DNA of 64,000 nucleotides from Allocoprobacillus sp002160865 (GTDB lineage Bacteria > Bacillota_I > Bacilli_A > Erysipelotrichales > Coprobacillaceae). The notes beneath the pieces are model-generated. The model worked only from the letters and a program-made list of their open reading frames with translations. It had not been told where the DNA came from and ran no database searches. The position numbers and the translations under genes are program-made. The DNA lies in the NCBI RefSeq assembly GCF_042850985.1, contig NZ_AP031415.1:1860001-1924000 (forward strand). The letters are read 5' to 3'. Positions 15,815 to 25,037 of the stretch are shown here, one piece after another; within the stretch, counting starts at the first letter, position 1; each line of letters starts with the position of its first letter.

Positions 15815-17546
15815 ATCTTGATTTTTCTTCAATTTGTTTTAAAACCATATCAACAAATTCATCCAATGATACAGTTGTCTGTTTTTGTTCTCCATACTGA
15901 CGATAAGTCACTGTTCTTTCATCACGTTCATTATTTCCCAATACTAACTGATATGGAATCTTTTTCATTTGTGCTTCACGAATACGATAACCCAATTTTT
16001 CTTCACGATCATCTAATTCCACACGAATACCTTTCGCTTCTAGAAGTTGATAAACTTCTTTTGCATAATCTAAATGATATTCATTTTTAACTGGAATCAC
16101 TTTAACTTGTGTAGGTGCTAACCATAATGGGAATGCTCCGGCAAAGTGTTCAATTAAAATACCAATAAATCTTTCAATAGATCCAAAGATCACACGGTGC
16201 AACATAACTGGTCTGACTTTTTCACCATGATGATCAACATAAGTTAAATCGAACCTTTCTGGTAAGTTCATATCCAATTGAATTGTTCCACATTGCCAGA
16301 CTCTACCTAAAGAATCTCTGACATGGAAATCAAGTTTTGGACCATAGAAAGCTCCATCTCCAGGATTAACTTTAAAATCTTTCCCAGCTGCTTTACAGGC
16401 AGCTGCTAAAGCAGCTTCACTCTTTTCCCAGATTTCTAAATCTCCAATATATTTTTCTTCTGGACGAGTTGATAATTCAATATCATATGGTAAGCCTAAA
16501 TTTGAATAAACACGATCAATAAATGAAATCAAACGTACGACTTCACTTTCAATCTGATCAGGTGTCATAAAGATATGGGCATCATCTTGTGTAAATGTAC
16601 GCACTCTAAATAAACCATTTAAAGCTCCACTGGCTTCATGTCTATGCACCTGTCCAAGTTCTCCCATACGTAATGGTAAATCTTTATACGAATGTAAACT
16701 ATTTTTATAAACAAGCATACTTCCTGGACAGTTCATTGGTTTAATCGCAAATTCACGTTCATCAACTTCACTTGTATACATGTTTTCTTTATAGTTATCC
16801 CAATGTCCAGAAACTTCCCATAATTCTCTTGACATCATGATTGGGGTTTTAATGAACTGATATCCTTCTTTGGCATGTTCTTCATACCAGTACTGTTCCA
16901 ATGTATTTCTTAATAACATACCATGTGGTAAGAAAAATGGCATTCCAGGAGCATATTCACTCATCATAAATAAATCAAGTTCTTTTCCTAATTTTTTATG
17001 ATCTCTTTTTTTCGCTTCTTCTAAGAAATCCAGATGTTCCTGTAATTCTTCAGCAGTAGGGAAACAAACACCATAAATTCTTTGTAAGACTTTGTTATTC
17101 TTGTCACCTTTCCAATAAGCTCCAGAATGTTTTAATAATTTAAAATTCTTACAAAGCTTCACTGTTTCTACATGTGGTCCTCTACATAAATCAACAAAAT
17201 CTCCTTGACGATAACAGCTAATTTGTCCATCTTCTAATCCTTCAATAAGATCTAATTTATAAGGATCATCTTTAAACATTTCTAAAGCTTCAGCTTTAGA
17301 AATATCTTCTCTGACAATTCTTTTTCCATCTTTACAGATTTTTTTCATTTCTTTTTCAATTTTAGGTAAATCTTCATCTGTAATCACTTGATCCCCTAAA
17401 TCTATATCATAATAAAATCCTTCACTCACAACTGGACCTACCCAGAATTTTGCCTGTGGGTATAAATGCTTCACAGCCTGTGCTAAAACATGAGCACAAG
17501 AGTGATTTAATGTATTGAGTGCTTCTTCGTTTTTAAAATCTCTCAT
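15813..17546 (-). CDS. thrS: Threonyl-tRNA synthetase lacking the TGS domain
   Basis: 577 residues. The protein begins directly at the editing domain ('LNHSCAHVLAQAVKHLYP', HxxxH motif), so the usual N-terminal TGS domain of about 60 residues is absent. The class II catalytic core includes motif 2 'RVRTFTQDDAHIF' and the zinc-binding Cys of 'IKPMNCPGSM'. The anticodon-binding domain is at the end ('LELDDREEKLGYRIREAQ'-like). The frame extends to a TTG at 17561, but GGAGG lies between that codon and the ATG at 17544-17546, so the ATG is the start. It overlaps the preceding GNAT gene by 14 bp. The Thr T-box 0.5 kb upstream controls both genes. Confidence 0.93.
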   Translation of the reverse strand: MRDFKNEEALNTLNHSCAHVLAQAVKHLYPQAKFWVGPVVSEGFYYDIDLGDQVITDEDLPKIEKEMKKICKDGKRIVREDISKAEALEMFKDDPYKLDLIEGLEDGQISCYRQGDFVDLCRGPHVETVKLCKNFKLLKHSGAYWKGDKNNKVLQRIYGVCFPTAEELQEHLDFLEEAKKRDHKKLGKELDLFMMSEYAPGMPFFLPHGMLLRNTLEQYWYEEHAKEGYQFIKTPIMMSRELWEVSGHWDNYKENMYTSEVDEREFAIKPMNCPGSMLVYKNSLHSYKDLPLRMGELGQVHRHEASGALNGLFRVRTFTQDDAHIFMTPDQIESEVVRLISFIDRVYSNLGLPYDIELSTRPEEKYIGDLEIWEKSEAALAAACKAAGKDFKVNPGDGAFYGPKLDFHVRDSLGRVWQCGTIQLDMNLPERFDLTYVDHHGEKVRPVMLHRVIFGSIERFIGILIEHFAGAFPLWLAPTQVKVIPVKNEYHLDYAKEVYQLLEAKGIRVELDDREEKLGYRIREAQMKKIPYQLVLGNNERDERTVTYRQYGEQKQTTVSLDEFVDMVLKQIEEKSR

Positions 17547-18060
17547 TTTCTTTTCCTCCAATCCAAAATCTTAATATATCATCACACTGATCTTCAAACT
17601 GTCCACCACATTTTTCAATTGTTTTTCGAGATGCTATGTTATCTTTATGGCAGATGACTAAAACTGGGAAAATATCCCATTGCTTACAATACTTTAAAGC
17701 TTCCTGCAACATCCTTGTCGCATGTCCTTGACGGCGATAAGAAGGATGAATGGAGTAACCAATATGCCCTCCATGACGCAAGAGTTCTTCATTTAAACAA
17801 TGCCGAATATTGATACATCCCACCACAACATCATCAACAATATAAAGAAACTCTGTTGCCGGGACATAACCATTTTGCAGTTCAATCCCCAAATGATTCT
17901 TTTTCTCTCTGGCAATCCATTGTTGATAAGTGCTCTCCGTTCCATAAGAACCGGCACCATTGATACCAAAGGGATTATTTTCATCTTTCATAGCTTGAAT
18001 AAAAGCCCTCATAGATGCTTCATGTTTGATGGCAGGAAATTCCAAATATCCTTTTATCAT
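17533..18060 (-). CDS. GNAT-family N-acetyltransferase in the thrS operon
   Basis: A 175-residue acetyltransferase. The acetyl-CoA loop is visible as 'YRRQGHATRMLQEALKYC', preceded by the strand 'HIGYSIHPS' and followed by 'VLVICHKDNIASRKTIEKCG', the usual end of the fold. Its substrate is unknown. It is the first gene after the Thr T-box and its 3' end overlaps the thrS start, so its expression is tied to threonyl-tRNA charging. GAGGAGGTGA stands 4 nt before the ATG. Confidence 0.88.
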   Translation of the reverse strand: MIKGYLEFPAIKHEASMRAFIQAMKDENNPFGINGAGSYGTESTYQQWIAREKKNHLGIELQNGYVPATEFLYIVDDVVVGCINIRHCLNEELLRHGGHIGYSIHPSYRRQGHATRMLQEALKYCKQWDIFPVLVICHKDNIASRKTIEKCGGQFEDQCDDILRFWIGGKENERF

Positions 18061-18079
18061 GTTGTCACCTCCTCATAAA

Positions 18080-18285
18080 AAAGAGATTTCATCCAAAGGA
18101 CGAAATCTCGTGGTACCACCTTTATTCATTATCGACAGATAACCTCAAAACTTTAACGCAGTTATACGACCATCTCTTTCGAGCGTAGCTATTAGGGAGT
18201 ATTTTTATAAGCTATCCAAGATTTTCACCAGCCATCTTCTCTCTAACCAATCACTTATAAAAACATATCCTAAATCATCGCTTGT
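18080..18285 (-). promoter_or_regulatory. T-box riboswitch, Thr-type, before GNAT-thrS
   Basis: Minus-strand stem I includes GTTTTTATAAG/CTTATAAAAA flanking 'AGAGAAGATGGCTGGTG'. The T-box 'AAAGGTGGTACCACGAG' is at about 18108-18125, and a GAGATTTC/GAAATCTC terminator with six Ts at 18081-18110. Candidate specifiers ACT or ACG are both Thr codons; I could not decide between them by hand folding. Confidence 0.9.
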
Positions 18286-18289
18286 AAAA

Positions 18290-18568
18290 TTATTTTACAT
18301 CATTATTCTGATTTGTCAAGACATCTGTTTCTTTTGTTTTCATGAATTCATAATATTCTACAATTTCAGCAAATCCATAAATAACAAACGAAAGCAATAG
18401 AGAGATAAAACAAGACCACAACATCATTAACATTGATTGAACTCCCATCAATTGTCCTGTATTTAAATAAGATGTATTTGCTGCTATAGAATATCCTTGT
18501 TGAACAATACTTCCAATCAAAAAAACATAAGCACATATTTTCAAAATTTTAGATACTTTACAAGTCAC
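18290..18568 (-). CDS. Small two-helix membrane protein, paralogue of its neighbour
   Basis: 92 residues from a GTG start. A GGGGAGGGGG run 8 nt before the GTG at 18566-18568 supports it; the open frame extends further but without a ribosome site. It starts with 'SKILKICAYVFLIGSIVQQG' and has a second membrane segment 'SCFISLLLSFVIYGFAEIVE'. The opening K-x-L-K-I-C-A-Y and the closing h-V-I-Y-G recur in the gene just upstream, so the two are tandem duplicates. No function known to me. Confidence 0.6.
   Translation of the reverse strand: MTCKVSKILKICAYVFLIGSIVQQGYSIAANTSYLNTGQLMGVQSMLMMLWSCFISLLLSFVIYGFAEIVEYYEFMKTKETDVLTNQNNDVK
18292..18319 (-). promoter_or_regulatory. Promoter of the Thr T-box leader
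   Basis: TTGACA (18314-18319), 16-bp spacer and TAAAAT (18292-18297) on the minus strand, inside the 3' end of the preceding small membrane-protein gene. Confidence 0.65.
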
Positions 18569-18602
18569 GGTTTTTACCCCCTCCCCGTCAATTTTGACAC
18601 TT

Positions 18603-18818
18603 TTATAAAACCTTTCGATTTTCAAATAACTGAATAACCAATCCACAGCCATAAATAACCAAAGCAATCACTACAGCAAAAATAAAATCAATAGACAAAA
18701 CCATCATACTTTGTAATGACCACATAAACTGGAATTGAAAACATATGGATTTAAAAACATAAAAAACGATGAATATATAAGCACAAATCTTTAATTTTTT
18801 TCCAACATCATGAAACAT
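18603..18818 (-). CDS. Small membrane protein, tandem paralogue
   Basis: 71 residues starting MFHDVGKKLKICAYIFIVFY. Two hydrophobic segments, ending 'ALVIYGCGLVIQLFENRKVL'. GAAAGG lies 10 nt before the chosen ATG (18816-18818); earlier in-frame Met codons lie too close to that site or lack one. Same K-x-L-K-I-C-A-Y and V-I-Y-G motifs as the downstream neighbour. Function unknown. Confidence 0.6.
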   Translation of the reverse strand: MFHDVGKKLKICAYIFIVFYVFKSICFQFQFMWSLQSMMVLSIDFIFAVVIALVIYGCGLVIQLFENRKVL

Positions 18819-18937
18819 GATTATCATACCTTTCTTTTGAAGAAAAAATATCTTTTTTCTCAAAAAGAAAATATTCTTTCCTCAATATTTAAAATAGCAT
18901 AAAATTGTGTATAAATGATGACTATTTTTATATTTTG

Positions 18938-18969
18938 AAAAAAAAGTATCACTTTCAAAGTGATACTTT
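18938..18969 (-). terminator. Terminator of pfkA-pyk
   Basis: AAAGTATCACTTT / AAAGTGATACTTT, near-perfect, followed by eight Ts on the minus strand. Confidence 0.85.
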
Positions 18970-18990
18970 CAATAGAAATTGATTGAAAAT

Positions 18991-20415
18991 TTATTTAACT
19001 GTGATTAATTGTAAATAACTTGTTGTTCCTTCTACACCAGGAGTTCCTCCTGTCACAAGAATTGTTTCCCCAGCATTTACACCATTTTCTTTAGCAATCA
19101 CTTCAGCTAAGTTTAATAAACCTTCAGTCGTATCCATGTGTTTACATGTTACAGATTTAACACCCCAGTTAATTGCTAATTTCTTAGTTGTTTTTTCATA
19201 TGGAGTTGCTGCAATAATTGGACATTCTGGTCTATATCTAGACATTTTCTTTGCTGTAAATCCAGATTCTGTAAATGCAACGATGACAGCAACATTGAAT
19301 TTTGTTGCAATTTCAGCTACTGACATACAGATAGCTTCAGAAGGATCATCAGATGCAGTTCTGACAGCTTTTCTATGTAATGAAGCATAATCTAATGTAG
19401 ATTCTGTTTTAATTGCAATTTTGTTCATAACCATAACAGCTTCTTCTGGATATTTACCTTGTGCAGATTCACCAGATAACATAATAGCATCAGTACCATC
19501 ATAAATAGCGTTTGCAACGTCGCTGACTTCAGCACGAGTTGGTCTTGGATTTTCTTGCATAGATTCAAGCATTTGTGTTGCAGTAATAACAACTTTACCA
19601 GCTGCTTTACATTTTCTGATTAATTCTTTTTGAATTAATGGTACATCTTCAGCAGGAACTTCAACACCTAAATCCCCACGTGCAACCATGATACCATCAG
19701 CAACTTTGATAATATCATCCATTTTTTCAACACCTTCGCTATTTTCAATTTTAGCGATGATTTGAATATCAGGTTTTCCATTTTCAACTAATACTTTTTT
19801 AACATCTAAAACGTCTTGAGGACGACGCACAAATGATGCAGCAATGTAATCTACATCTTGTTGACATCCAAATTCTAAGTCAGCTCTATCTTTTTCAGAA
19901 ATGAAATCAAATCCAAGTTCGATACCAGGAACATTGATTCCACGTTTATTTTTTACTTTACCATCATTTGCACAAACACAAACGATATCAGTTCCTTCAA
20001 CATGGTCAACTAATAATTCCACTTGACCATCGTTCACTAAGATAAATCCACCAGGTTTAACATCTTTGTATAAATCTTTATAAGTGATTGTGAAACGATC
20101 TGCAGTCCCTACGATATCTTCCACACAGATTGTAGACACTTGTCCTTTTTTAAATTCAGTAAATCCACCTTCAAAATCACCAGTTCTAATTTCAGGCCCT
20201 TTTGTATCTAATAAAATAGCACAGTTTGTCCCAAGTTCAGCATTGACATCACGCATTGTCTGCATCTTTTTACCATGTTCTTCATGATCTCCATGAGAGA
20301 AGTTACAACGCATAACATTCATACCTGCTAAAACTAATTTTTTTAACATTTTTGGATCTTCAGAAGCAGGTCCAATTGTACAAATAATCTTTGTTTTCTT
20401 CATCTTATCTTTCAT
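18991..20415 (-). CDS. pyk: Pyruvate kinase
   Basis: 474 residues from the ATG at 20413-20415; a TTG two codons earlier sits closer to the AGGAG and is a possible alternative. Signatures include 'TKIICTIGPASEDPKML', the active-site block 'IIAKIENSEGVEKMDDII' and the ADP/Mg loop 'ADGIMVARGDLGVEVPAE'. The C-terminal domain ends normally without the extra PEP-utiliser domain of Bacillus enzymes. It converts PEP and ADP to pyruvate and ATP. It follows pfkA by about 30 bp and shares its transcript. Confidence 0.95.
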   Translation of the reverse strand: MKDKMKKTKIICTIGPASEDPKMLKKLVLAGMNVMRCNFSHGDHEEHGKKMQTMRDVNAELGTNCAILLDTKGPEIRTGDFEGGFTEFKKGQVSTICVEDIVGTADRFTITYKDLYKDVKPGGFILVNDGQVELLVDHVEGTDIVCVCANDGKVKNKRGINVPGIELGFDFISEKDRADLEFGCQQDVDYIAASFVRRPQDVLDVKKVLVENGKPDIQIIAKIENSEGVEKMDDIIKVADGIMVARGDLGVEVPAEDVPLIQKELIRKCKAAGKVVITATQMLESMQENPRPTRAEVSDVANAIYDGTDAIMLSGESAQGKYPEEAVMVMNKIAIKTESTLDYASLHRKAVRTASDDPSEAICMSVAEIATKFNVAVIVAFTESGFTAKKMSRYRPECPIIAATPYEKTTKKLAINWGVKSVTCKHMDTTEGLLNLAEVIAKENGVNAGETILVTGGTPGVEGTTSYLQLITVK

Positions 20416-20447
20416 TCTCAATTAATCTCCTATAGCTTAGTTTATAT

Positions 20448-21407
20448 TTAACGAAGTTTTAATACATCTTCGTAAATACCTTGATTGACTTGACGTTTAT
20501 GCCCTAAGACTTCTTGAATTGGTAGTCCAACAATTTCACCTTTGACATCACTAATACAAAGTCCACCTTTACCTTCTTCAAGTAATTCAACAGCTTTAAT
20601 TCCCATACGTGTAGCTAAAACACGATCTCTGGCAGATGGACGTCCACCTCTTTGCATATGTCCTAAAACATTGGCACGTGTTTCAAATCCTGTGGCTTCT
20701 TCAACACGTTTTGCAAGTTCATGAACATCTGTAATATGTTCAGTAATAACAACCAACGCATGTTTTTTATCAGAAGCTTTAGAACGTTTTAATGTTTCAA
20801 TGACTTCTTCTTCATCAAAACCACTTTCACTTGTGACAATCATTTCAGCACCACATGCAAGTCCAGCATGAACAGCTAAATCACCACATCTTCTTCCCAT
20901 AACTTCCAAGATTGTACATCTTTGATGAGAACTAGATGTATCTCTTAGTTTATCCAATGCATCAACAATTGTATTTAAAGCTGTATCAAAACCAATTGTA
21001 AAATCAGTATCAGGGATATCATTATCTATTGTTCCAGGAATACCAATACAGTTAATTCCCATTTCTGTTAATTTCAAAGCACCATTATAGCTTCCATCTC
21101 CCCCAATAACAACCAAAGCTTCCATTCCAACTTTTTTCATTTGTTCAATGGCTTCTTCTCTGACTTTAGGGTCTTTAAATTCTGGGAAACGAGCAGATTT
21201 TAAGAATGTTCCACCAATATTAATAATATTACGTGTACTATGACTATCAAATTCAATAAATTCCCCATCATGAAGTCCTTTATATCCAAGTCTAACTCCA
21301 TAAATTTTAATTCCTCTGTTTAAACAAGTTCTTGTGACAGCACGAATCGCTGCGTTCATTCCTGGTGCATCTCCACCAGAAGTTAATACTCCAATGCATT
21401 TAACCAT
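20448..21407 (-). CDS. pfkA: ATP-dependent 6-phosphofructokinase
   Basis: A canonical 319-residue PfkA. 'VLTSGGDAPGMNAAIRAVTR', the metal motif in 'VVIGGDGSYNGALKL' (Asp and Gly of ATP-type enzymes) and 'GIPGTIDNDIPDTDFTIGF' (Gly124 type) are all standard. It commits fructose 6-phosphate to glycolysis. It is the first gene of pfkA-pyk, a common Firmicute arrangement. It contrasts with the GGNG/PKTIDND enzyme at 2392-3477. GAGGAGAAAA supports the start. Confidence 0.95.
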   Translation of the reverse strand: MVKCIGVLTSGGDAPGMNAAIRAVTRTCLNRGIKIYGVRLGYKGLHDGEFIEFDSHSTRNIINIGGTFLKSARFPEFKDPKVREEAIEQMKKVGMEALVVIGGDGSYNGALKLTEMGINCIGIPGTIDNDIPDTDFTIGFDTALNTIVDALDKLRDTSSSHQRCTILEVMGRRCGDLAVHAGLACGAEMIVTSESGFDEEEVIETLKRSKASDKKHALVVITEHITDVHELAKRVEEATGFETRANVLGHMQRGGRPSARDRVLATRMGIKAVELLEEGKGGLCISDVKGEIVGLPIQEVLGHKRQVNQGIYEDVLKLR

Positions 21408-21500
21408 AACTTTTCTCCTCTCGCTTTATTACTTATTATTTTATCATAAAATGGTGTTGTGTTCTACACTTTCGAGTACATTCTATATCGTCAAATTCGT

Positions 21501-22397
21501 TCAGTCAAGCATTATTTCAATGCTTAACGCTTTCAATTTTGAAATAATTGTATTTGCACGAATTTCATCACCTTTTTTTAAAGTATACACCTTTTTTAGT
21601 TCGTTATAACCATATAAACTTGTAAAAAAAGTAGGCAAATGATTCAATAAACGATATGATAAAATCGTTAATAAAATTTCATCTCTAGACCACGCTGTAA
21701 TATTTTCTTCACCAATTTCATCCAGCAATAAATAATCCACTTTCAATAATTTATCCATTGCATAAGCATTATCCCCCGAAGAAAAACTCGCCTTTAAATC
21801 AATCAGATAAGTTGGAAAATGAATAAATCCAATCTGTTTATCCTTTTTAGCTAATGAATTCATTAATCCAGCCAATAATGTTGTTTTCCCACTTCCCATA
21901 GGTCCATGTAAAAACAAACCTTGTGAAGTTGGTGTTTGCGAATATTTTAAGATTTGTACCAAAGCATCTTGACAGGCTGGTGTAAGATGCTGTGTATCTT
22001 GAACCAGCTTTAAAGAAGATAAATCCGTCAACATTAACTCTTGAGAAACATTGCTCATCACAAAATGATCTAATAACTGTCTTTTGGCTTCAATCGCTTT
22101 TCCATAAGGACAGCTCTGTAATTCTAAAATGATTTGTCCATCATTGTAAGAAAGCATCTTTTGCATACCTATTGTTTCTTTAGGACAATAGTCTAATCCC
22201 TGACAGGATTGGCAAATATGAAAATCATCATTGTAATCTAAAAACTCCACCCAGTAATCTTCCATCACTGAAGCATCTAAATGGTTCTGTTTTAAGAAAT
22301 GCTGAATATTTTTTTCTTTGAGTAAAGCATATTGACTTTCTGATTTGATTTTTTGAATATCATCATTTTGAAAAATCATATCTGCTACGCTTTTCAT
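21501..22397 (-). CDS. dnaI: Primosomal protein DnaI (helicase loader)
   Basis: 298 residues. The N-terminal domain carries the Cys cluster 'CQSCQGLDYCPKE', and the C-terminal AAA+ domain has Walker A 'GPMGSGKTTLLAGL' and Walker B 'VDYLLLDEIGEE'. DnaI loads the replicative helicase with DnaB at the primosome. It overlaps dnaB by ATGA. Synteny coaE-dnaB-dnaI is typical of Bacilli; here nrdR, often between coaE and dnaB, is absent. Confidence 0.92.
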   Translation of the reverse strand: MKSVADMIFQNDDIQKIKSESQYALLKEKNIQHFLKQNHLDASVMEDYWVEFLDYNDDFHICQSCQGLDYCPKETIGMQKMLSYNDGQIILELQSCPYGKAIEAKRQLLDHFVMSNVSQELMLTDLSSLKLVQDTQHLTPACQDALVQILKYSQTPTSQGLFLHGPMGSGKTTLLAGLMNSLAKKDKQIGFIHFPTYLIDLKASFSSGDNAYAMDKLLKVDYLLLDEIGEENITAWSRDEILLTILSYRLLNHLPTFFTSLYGYNELKKVYTLKKGDEIRANTIISKLKALSIEIMLD

Positions 22398-23629
22398 AAT
22401 TGTCCCTCCTTCAATTGATTCAATAAGTCCTGTAATTCCTCAGAAGATACTTGTCTTGCAGGTTCTTTTTTATCTTCTACTTCTTCTTCATCTGGTGCAT
22501 CCATTAATTCACGATAAGCATCCATAGCTGTCATAATTTTTTTACGGGCCCATGAAGCTCCTATCGCCTCACAATAACGCTTTGATAAACGATTATTATT
22601 TTTCCCTAATACATACTCAATCAAGACATTAACAACTGCTGGTTTTAAACCCAACTGCACCATCAATGTTTCCACAATCATTAAATCATGATAGACTGGC
22701 TCTTTTCCACCCTGTTTTTCCTTCAACAATTCATAAGGTGTAATCGTATCCAGATATTTCATATGTAAGATGAGAGGTGAAACACTGGCTTCTTGTGTTT
22801 GAAACTGCAAGGGTTGTTTATGATAGATTTCCTGTAACGAAGATGATTGTTGGATATCAAAGTACTTTTGTATAGATTGTTTTATGCGTTGACGATTCAA
22901 TCCCTGTGATTCCATTGCATCTTTTATCAAACCAGCCAGAGTCAAAGCATCCACACTATAAACATATCCTAATTCTACAGCATAGTCCAAATCTTCTTGA
23001 CTTAATAAAGAACGATTAACCTGATAATCTGCTAAACTTTGATACAACAAATCACGATCATATTGAACTTTTACATTTTGTGATTCCTGTTGTACAAATT
23101 CTTCTTGATACTTTAATAAACGTGTTCCTTTATGGAGATGTTCAATTGTAAACACATCTTGAAATTTAGCTGTCACATCTTCATAACCCTCTAAATTTTC
23201 TAAAGATATTTTAAAATATTGTAATGTTTTTTGAAAATCTTCTTGTGATAATGAAAACTGAAGCAATGATGATAAAATCTGATTCTTAAAGAAAGCCTTC
23301 AATGATAAAGGAGCATAGATACGATATATATATTGGGTGATATCCTGTTCATGTTTAACATAGCTTTTTAATAAGCCAATCGCTTCAAGTGAACGCAAAG
23401 CTTTTTCCAGTTCCATAATATTGATAGATACAAAAGATAGTAAGCGAGAAAGAGGACAAGGTGCAATAAAACGTCGCATACGTTTTCCTTCCATCACCAG
23501 CATCATATAAACCTGTAAGGCTGTTGAACCAATGAAAGGCTGATACAAATAATAAAGTGTATCGATCTGGACTTCATCCAATGGATAACGCATTTCTACA
23601 CGATAAAGATCAGTGACGTACAATTTCAT
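22394..23629 (-). CDS. dnaB: Replication initiation protein DnaB (DnaD/DnaB family)
   Basis: 411 residues with a Firmicute DnaB layout: an N-terminal winged helix ('EVQIDTLYYLYQPFIGSTAL') and a C-terminal DDBH2-type domain near residues 310-380 ('LIEYVLGKNNNRLSKRYCEA', then 'IGASWARKKI'). The tail is acidic. It assists helicase loading at origins and stalled forks; it is not the helicase. It overlaps the end of coaE by 20 bp, with GAGGT upstream of the ATG inside that gene. Confidence 0.9.
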   Translation of the reverse strand: MKLYVTDLYRVEMRYPLDEVQIDTLYYLYQPFIGSTALQVYMMLVMEGKRMRRFIAPCPLSRLLSFVSINIMELEKALRSLEAIGLLKSYVKHEQDITQYIYRIYAPLSLKAFFKNQILSSLLQFSLSQEDFQKTLQYFKISLENLEGYEDVTAKFQDVFTIEHLHKGTRLLKYQEEFVQQESQNVKVQYDRDLLYQSLADYQVNRSLLSQEDLDYAVELGYVYSVDALTLAGLIKDAMESQGLNRQRIKQSIQKYFDIQQSSSLQEIYHKQPLQFQTQEASVSPLILHMKYLDTITPYELLKEKQGGKEPVYHDLMIVETLMVQLGLKPAVVNVLIEYVLGKNNNRLSKRYCEAIGASWARKKIMTAMDAYRELMDAPDEEEVEDKKEPARQVSSEELQDLLNQLKEGQL

Positions 23630-24206
23630 TTTTTAAAACCTCTAAAACTCTTTCTATTTGAACATATAAATCTTCAAAATTCTGACGATTATCAATAATA
23701 TAGTCCCCCATCTCTTTTTTCTTTTCAATTGAAATCTGTTGACTCATCAACAATCTTGCCTGTTTTTCATCTATCTGATTACGTTTCATTAAACGCTTTA
23801 ACTGTGTTTTTTCATCAACATAAACAACCATCACATCATCACACATCGTATCCATATGTGTTTCATATAACAAAGGAACATCTAAAAAAACAAGCGGTTC
23901 TTGACATTGTTCGATTCCTTTTTTTAACATGTCTTGAACATAGGGATGAATAATACTTTCTAATAAGGCTTTTTGTTGAGGATCATGAAAAACAATTTGT
24001 CCTAATTTTTGACGAGAAATATTTTGATTGTCATCCAGACAATCAAAACATTCTACAATTTGATGATAACAGTGACTTTCTTTTTCTAAAGCCTGATGAG
24101 AAATCTCATCAGCATCCAAGACACAATAACCATGTGTTTTTAAATATTGTGTCACTGTACTTTTTCCAACTGCAATAGACCCTGTAATTCCAATAACTCG
24201 ACTCAT
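23610..24206 (-). CDS. coaE: Dephospho-CoA kinase
   Basis: 198 residues, last step of coenzyme A synthesis. P-loop 'VIGITGSIAVGKSTVTQYL' at the N-terminus, 'VLDADEISHQAL' as the substrate-binding DADE-like motif, and the lid 'QLKRLMKRNQIDEKQA'. The frame extends 14 codons further up into mutM's end, but AGAGGTG lies 6 nt before the ATG at 24204-24206. Part of the polA-mutM-coaE-dnaB-dnaI run. Confidence 0.93.
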   Translation of the reverse strand: MSRVIGITGSIAVGKSTVTQYLKTHGYCVLDADEISHQALEKESHCYHQIVECFDCLDDNQNISRQKLGQIVFHDPQQKALLESIIHPYVQDMLKKGIEQCQEPLVFLDVPLLYETHMDTMCDDVMVVYVDEKTQLKRLMKRNQIDEKQARLLMSQQISIEKKKEMGDYIIDNRQNFEDLYVQIERVLEVLKNEIVRH

Positions 24207-24217
24207 TAATAACACCT

Positions 24218-25030
24218 CTAATAACGTTTCTTTTGACAATGGGGACAAAAATAAGTTCCTCGCTGATGTACCATCACTTTCTTAATAGGATGATGACAAA
24301 CAGAACATTCTTTTTGTCCATGTACCTTTAATTGAACTTGAAATAGTCCATGAATCCCATTAGCATCAAAGGAATGAATTGTTGTTCCTCCTTGACGAAT
24401 GGCATCATTTAAAACATTGATAGCCACCTCTTTTAATTCAGCGACTCTTTTTTTCGATAAGCGTGAAGCACGTGTACGTGGATCCATATGCATATAAAAA
24501 CAAATCTCATTAGCATAAATGTTTCCAATACCACACATAATACTTTGATCTAATAAAGCTGATTTGATAGGTAAGGAACAATGATGTAAACGTTGATACA
24601 AATCTTCAACTGTAATGTCAAAAGGTTCTGGACCTAATTTCTTTAAAGGCATCTGTTCACGATAATGATGCAAATCGACACATTCCATGCGACCAAATTT
24701 TCTGGTATCAATATATCTTAAATCTTGATGATGATCCATATGAAACACAACATGGGTATGTTTATTAACTGGTTCATCCCAATCAACGATATGAAACTTT
24801 CCTTCCATACGCAAATGGGAAACAAAGGCATGTTCTTGACATTGAAAGATCAGATACTTTCCAACACGGTCAATATCACAAAAAACTTCCCCTGTGAAAG
24901 CTTCAATAAATTGTTTGACATCGCCCACTATTATACGTGAGTAATAAACATCTATTCCTAGAATTGGACGTCTTATAATAAAATTCTTGAGTGTACGTCT
25001 GACAGTTTCAACTTCTGGTAATTCTGGCAT
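24218..25030 (-). CDS. mutM: Formamidopyrimidine-DNA glycosylase
   Basis: 270 residues. It starts 'MPELPEVETVRR' with catalytic Pro2 and Glu3 after Met removal. The H2TH region includes 'MCGIGNIYANEI', and the C-terminal zinc finger is four Cys in 'CSVCHHPIKKV' and 'YFCPHCQ'. It excises oxidised purines such as 8-oxoG. TAGGTGA precedes the ATG; it lies 7 bp after polA, so cotranscription is likely. Confidence 0.95.
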   Translation of the reverse strand: MPELPEVETVRRTLKNFIIRRPILGIDVYYSRIIVGDVKQFIEAFTGEVFCDIDRVGKYLIFQCQEHAFVSHLRMEGKFHIVDWDEPVNKHTHVVFHMDHHQDLRYIDTRKFGRMECVDLHHYREQMPLKKLGPEPFDITVEDLYQRLHHCSLPIKSALLDQSIMCGIGNIYANEICFYMHMDPRTRASRLSKKRVAELKEVAINVLNDAIRQGGTTIHSFDANGIHGLFQVQLKVHGQKECSVCHHPIKKVMVHQRGTYFCPHCQKKRY

Positions 25031-25037
25031 AAGTCAC

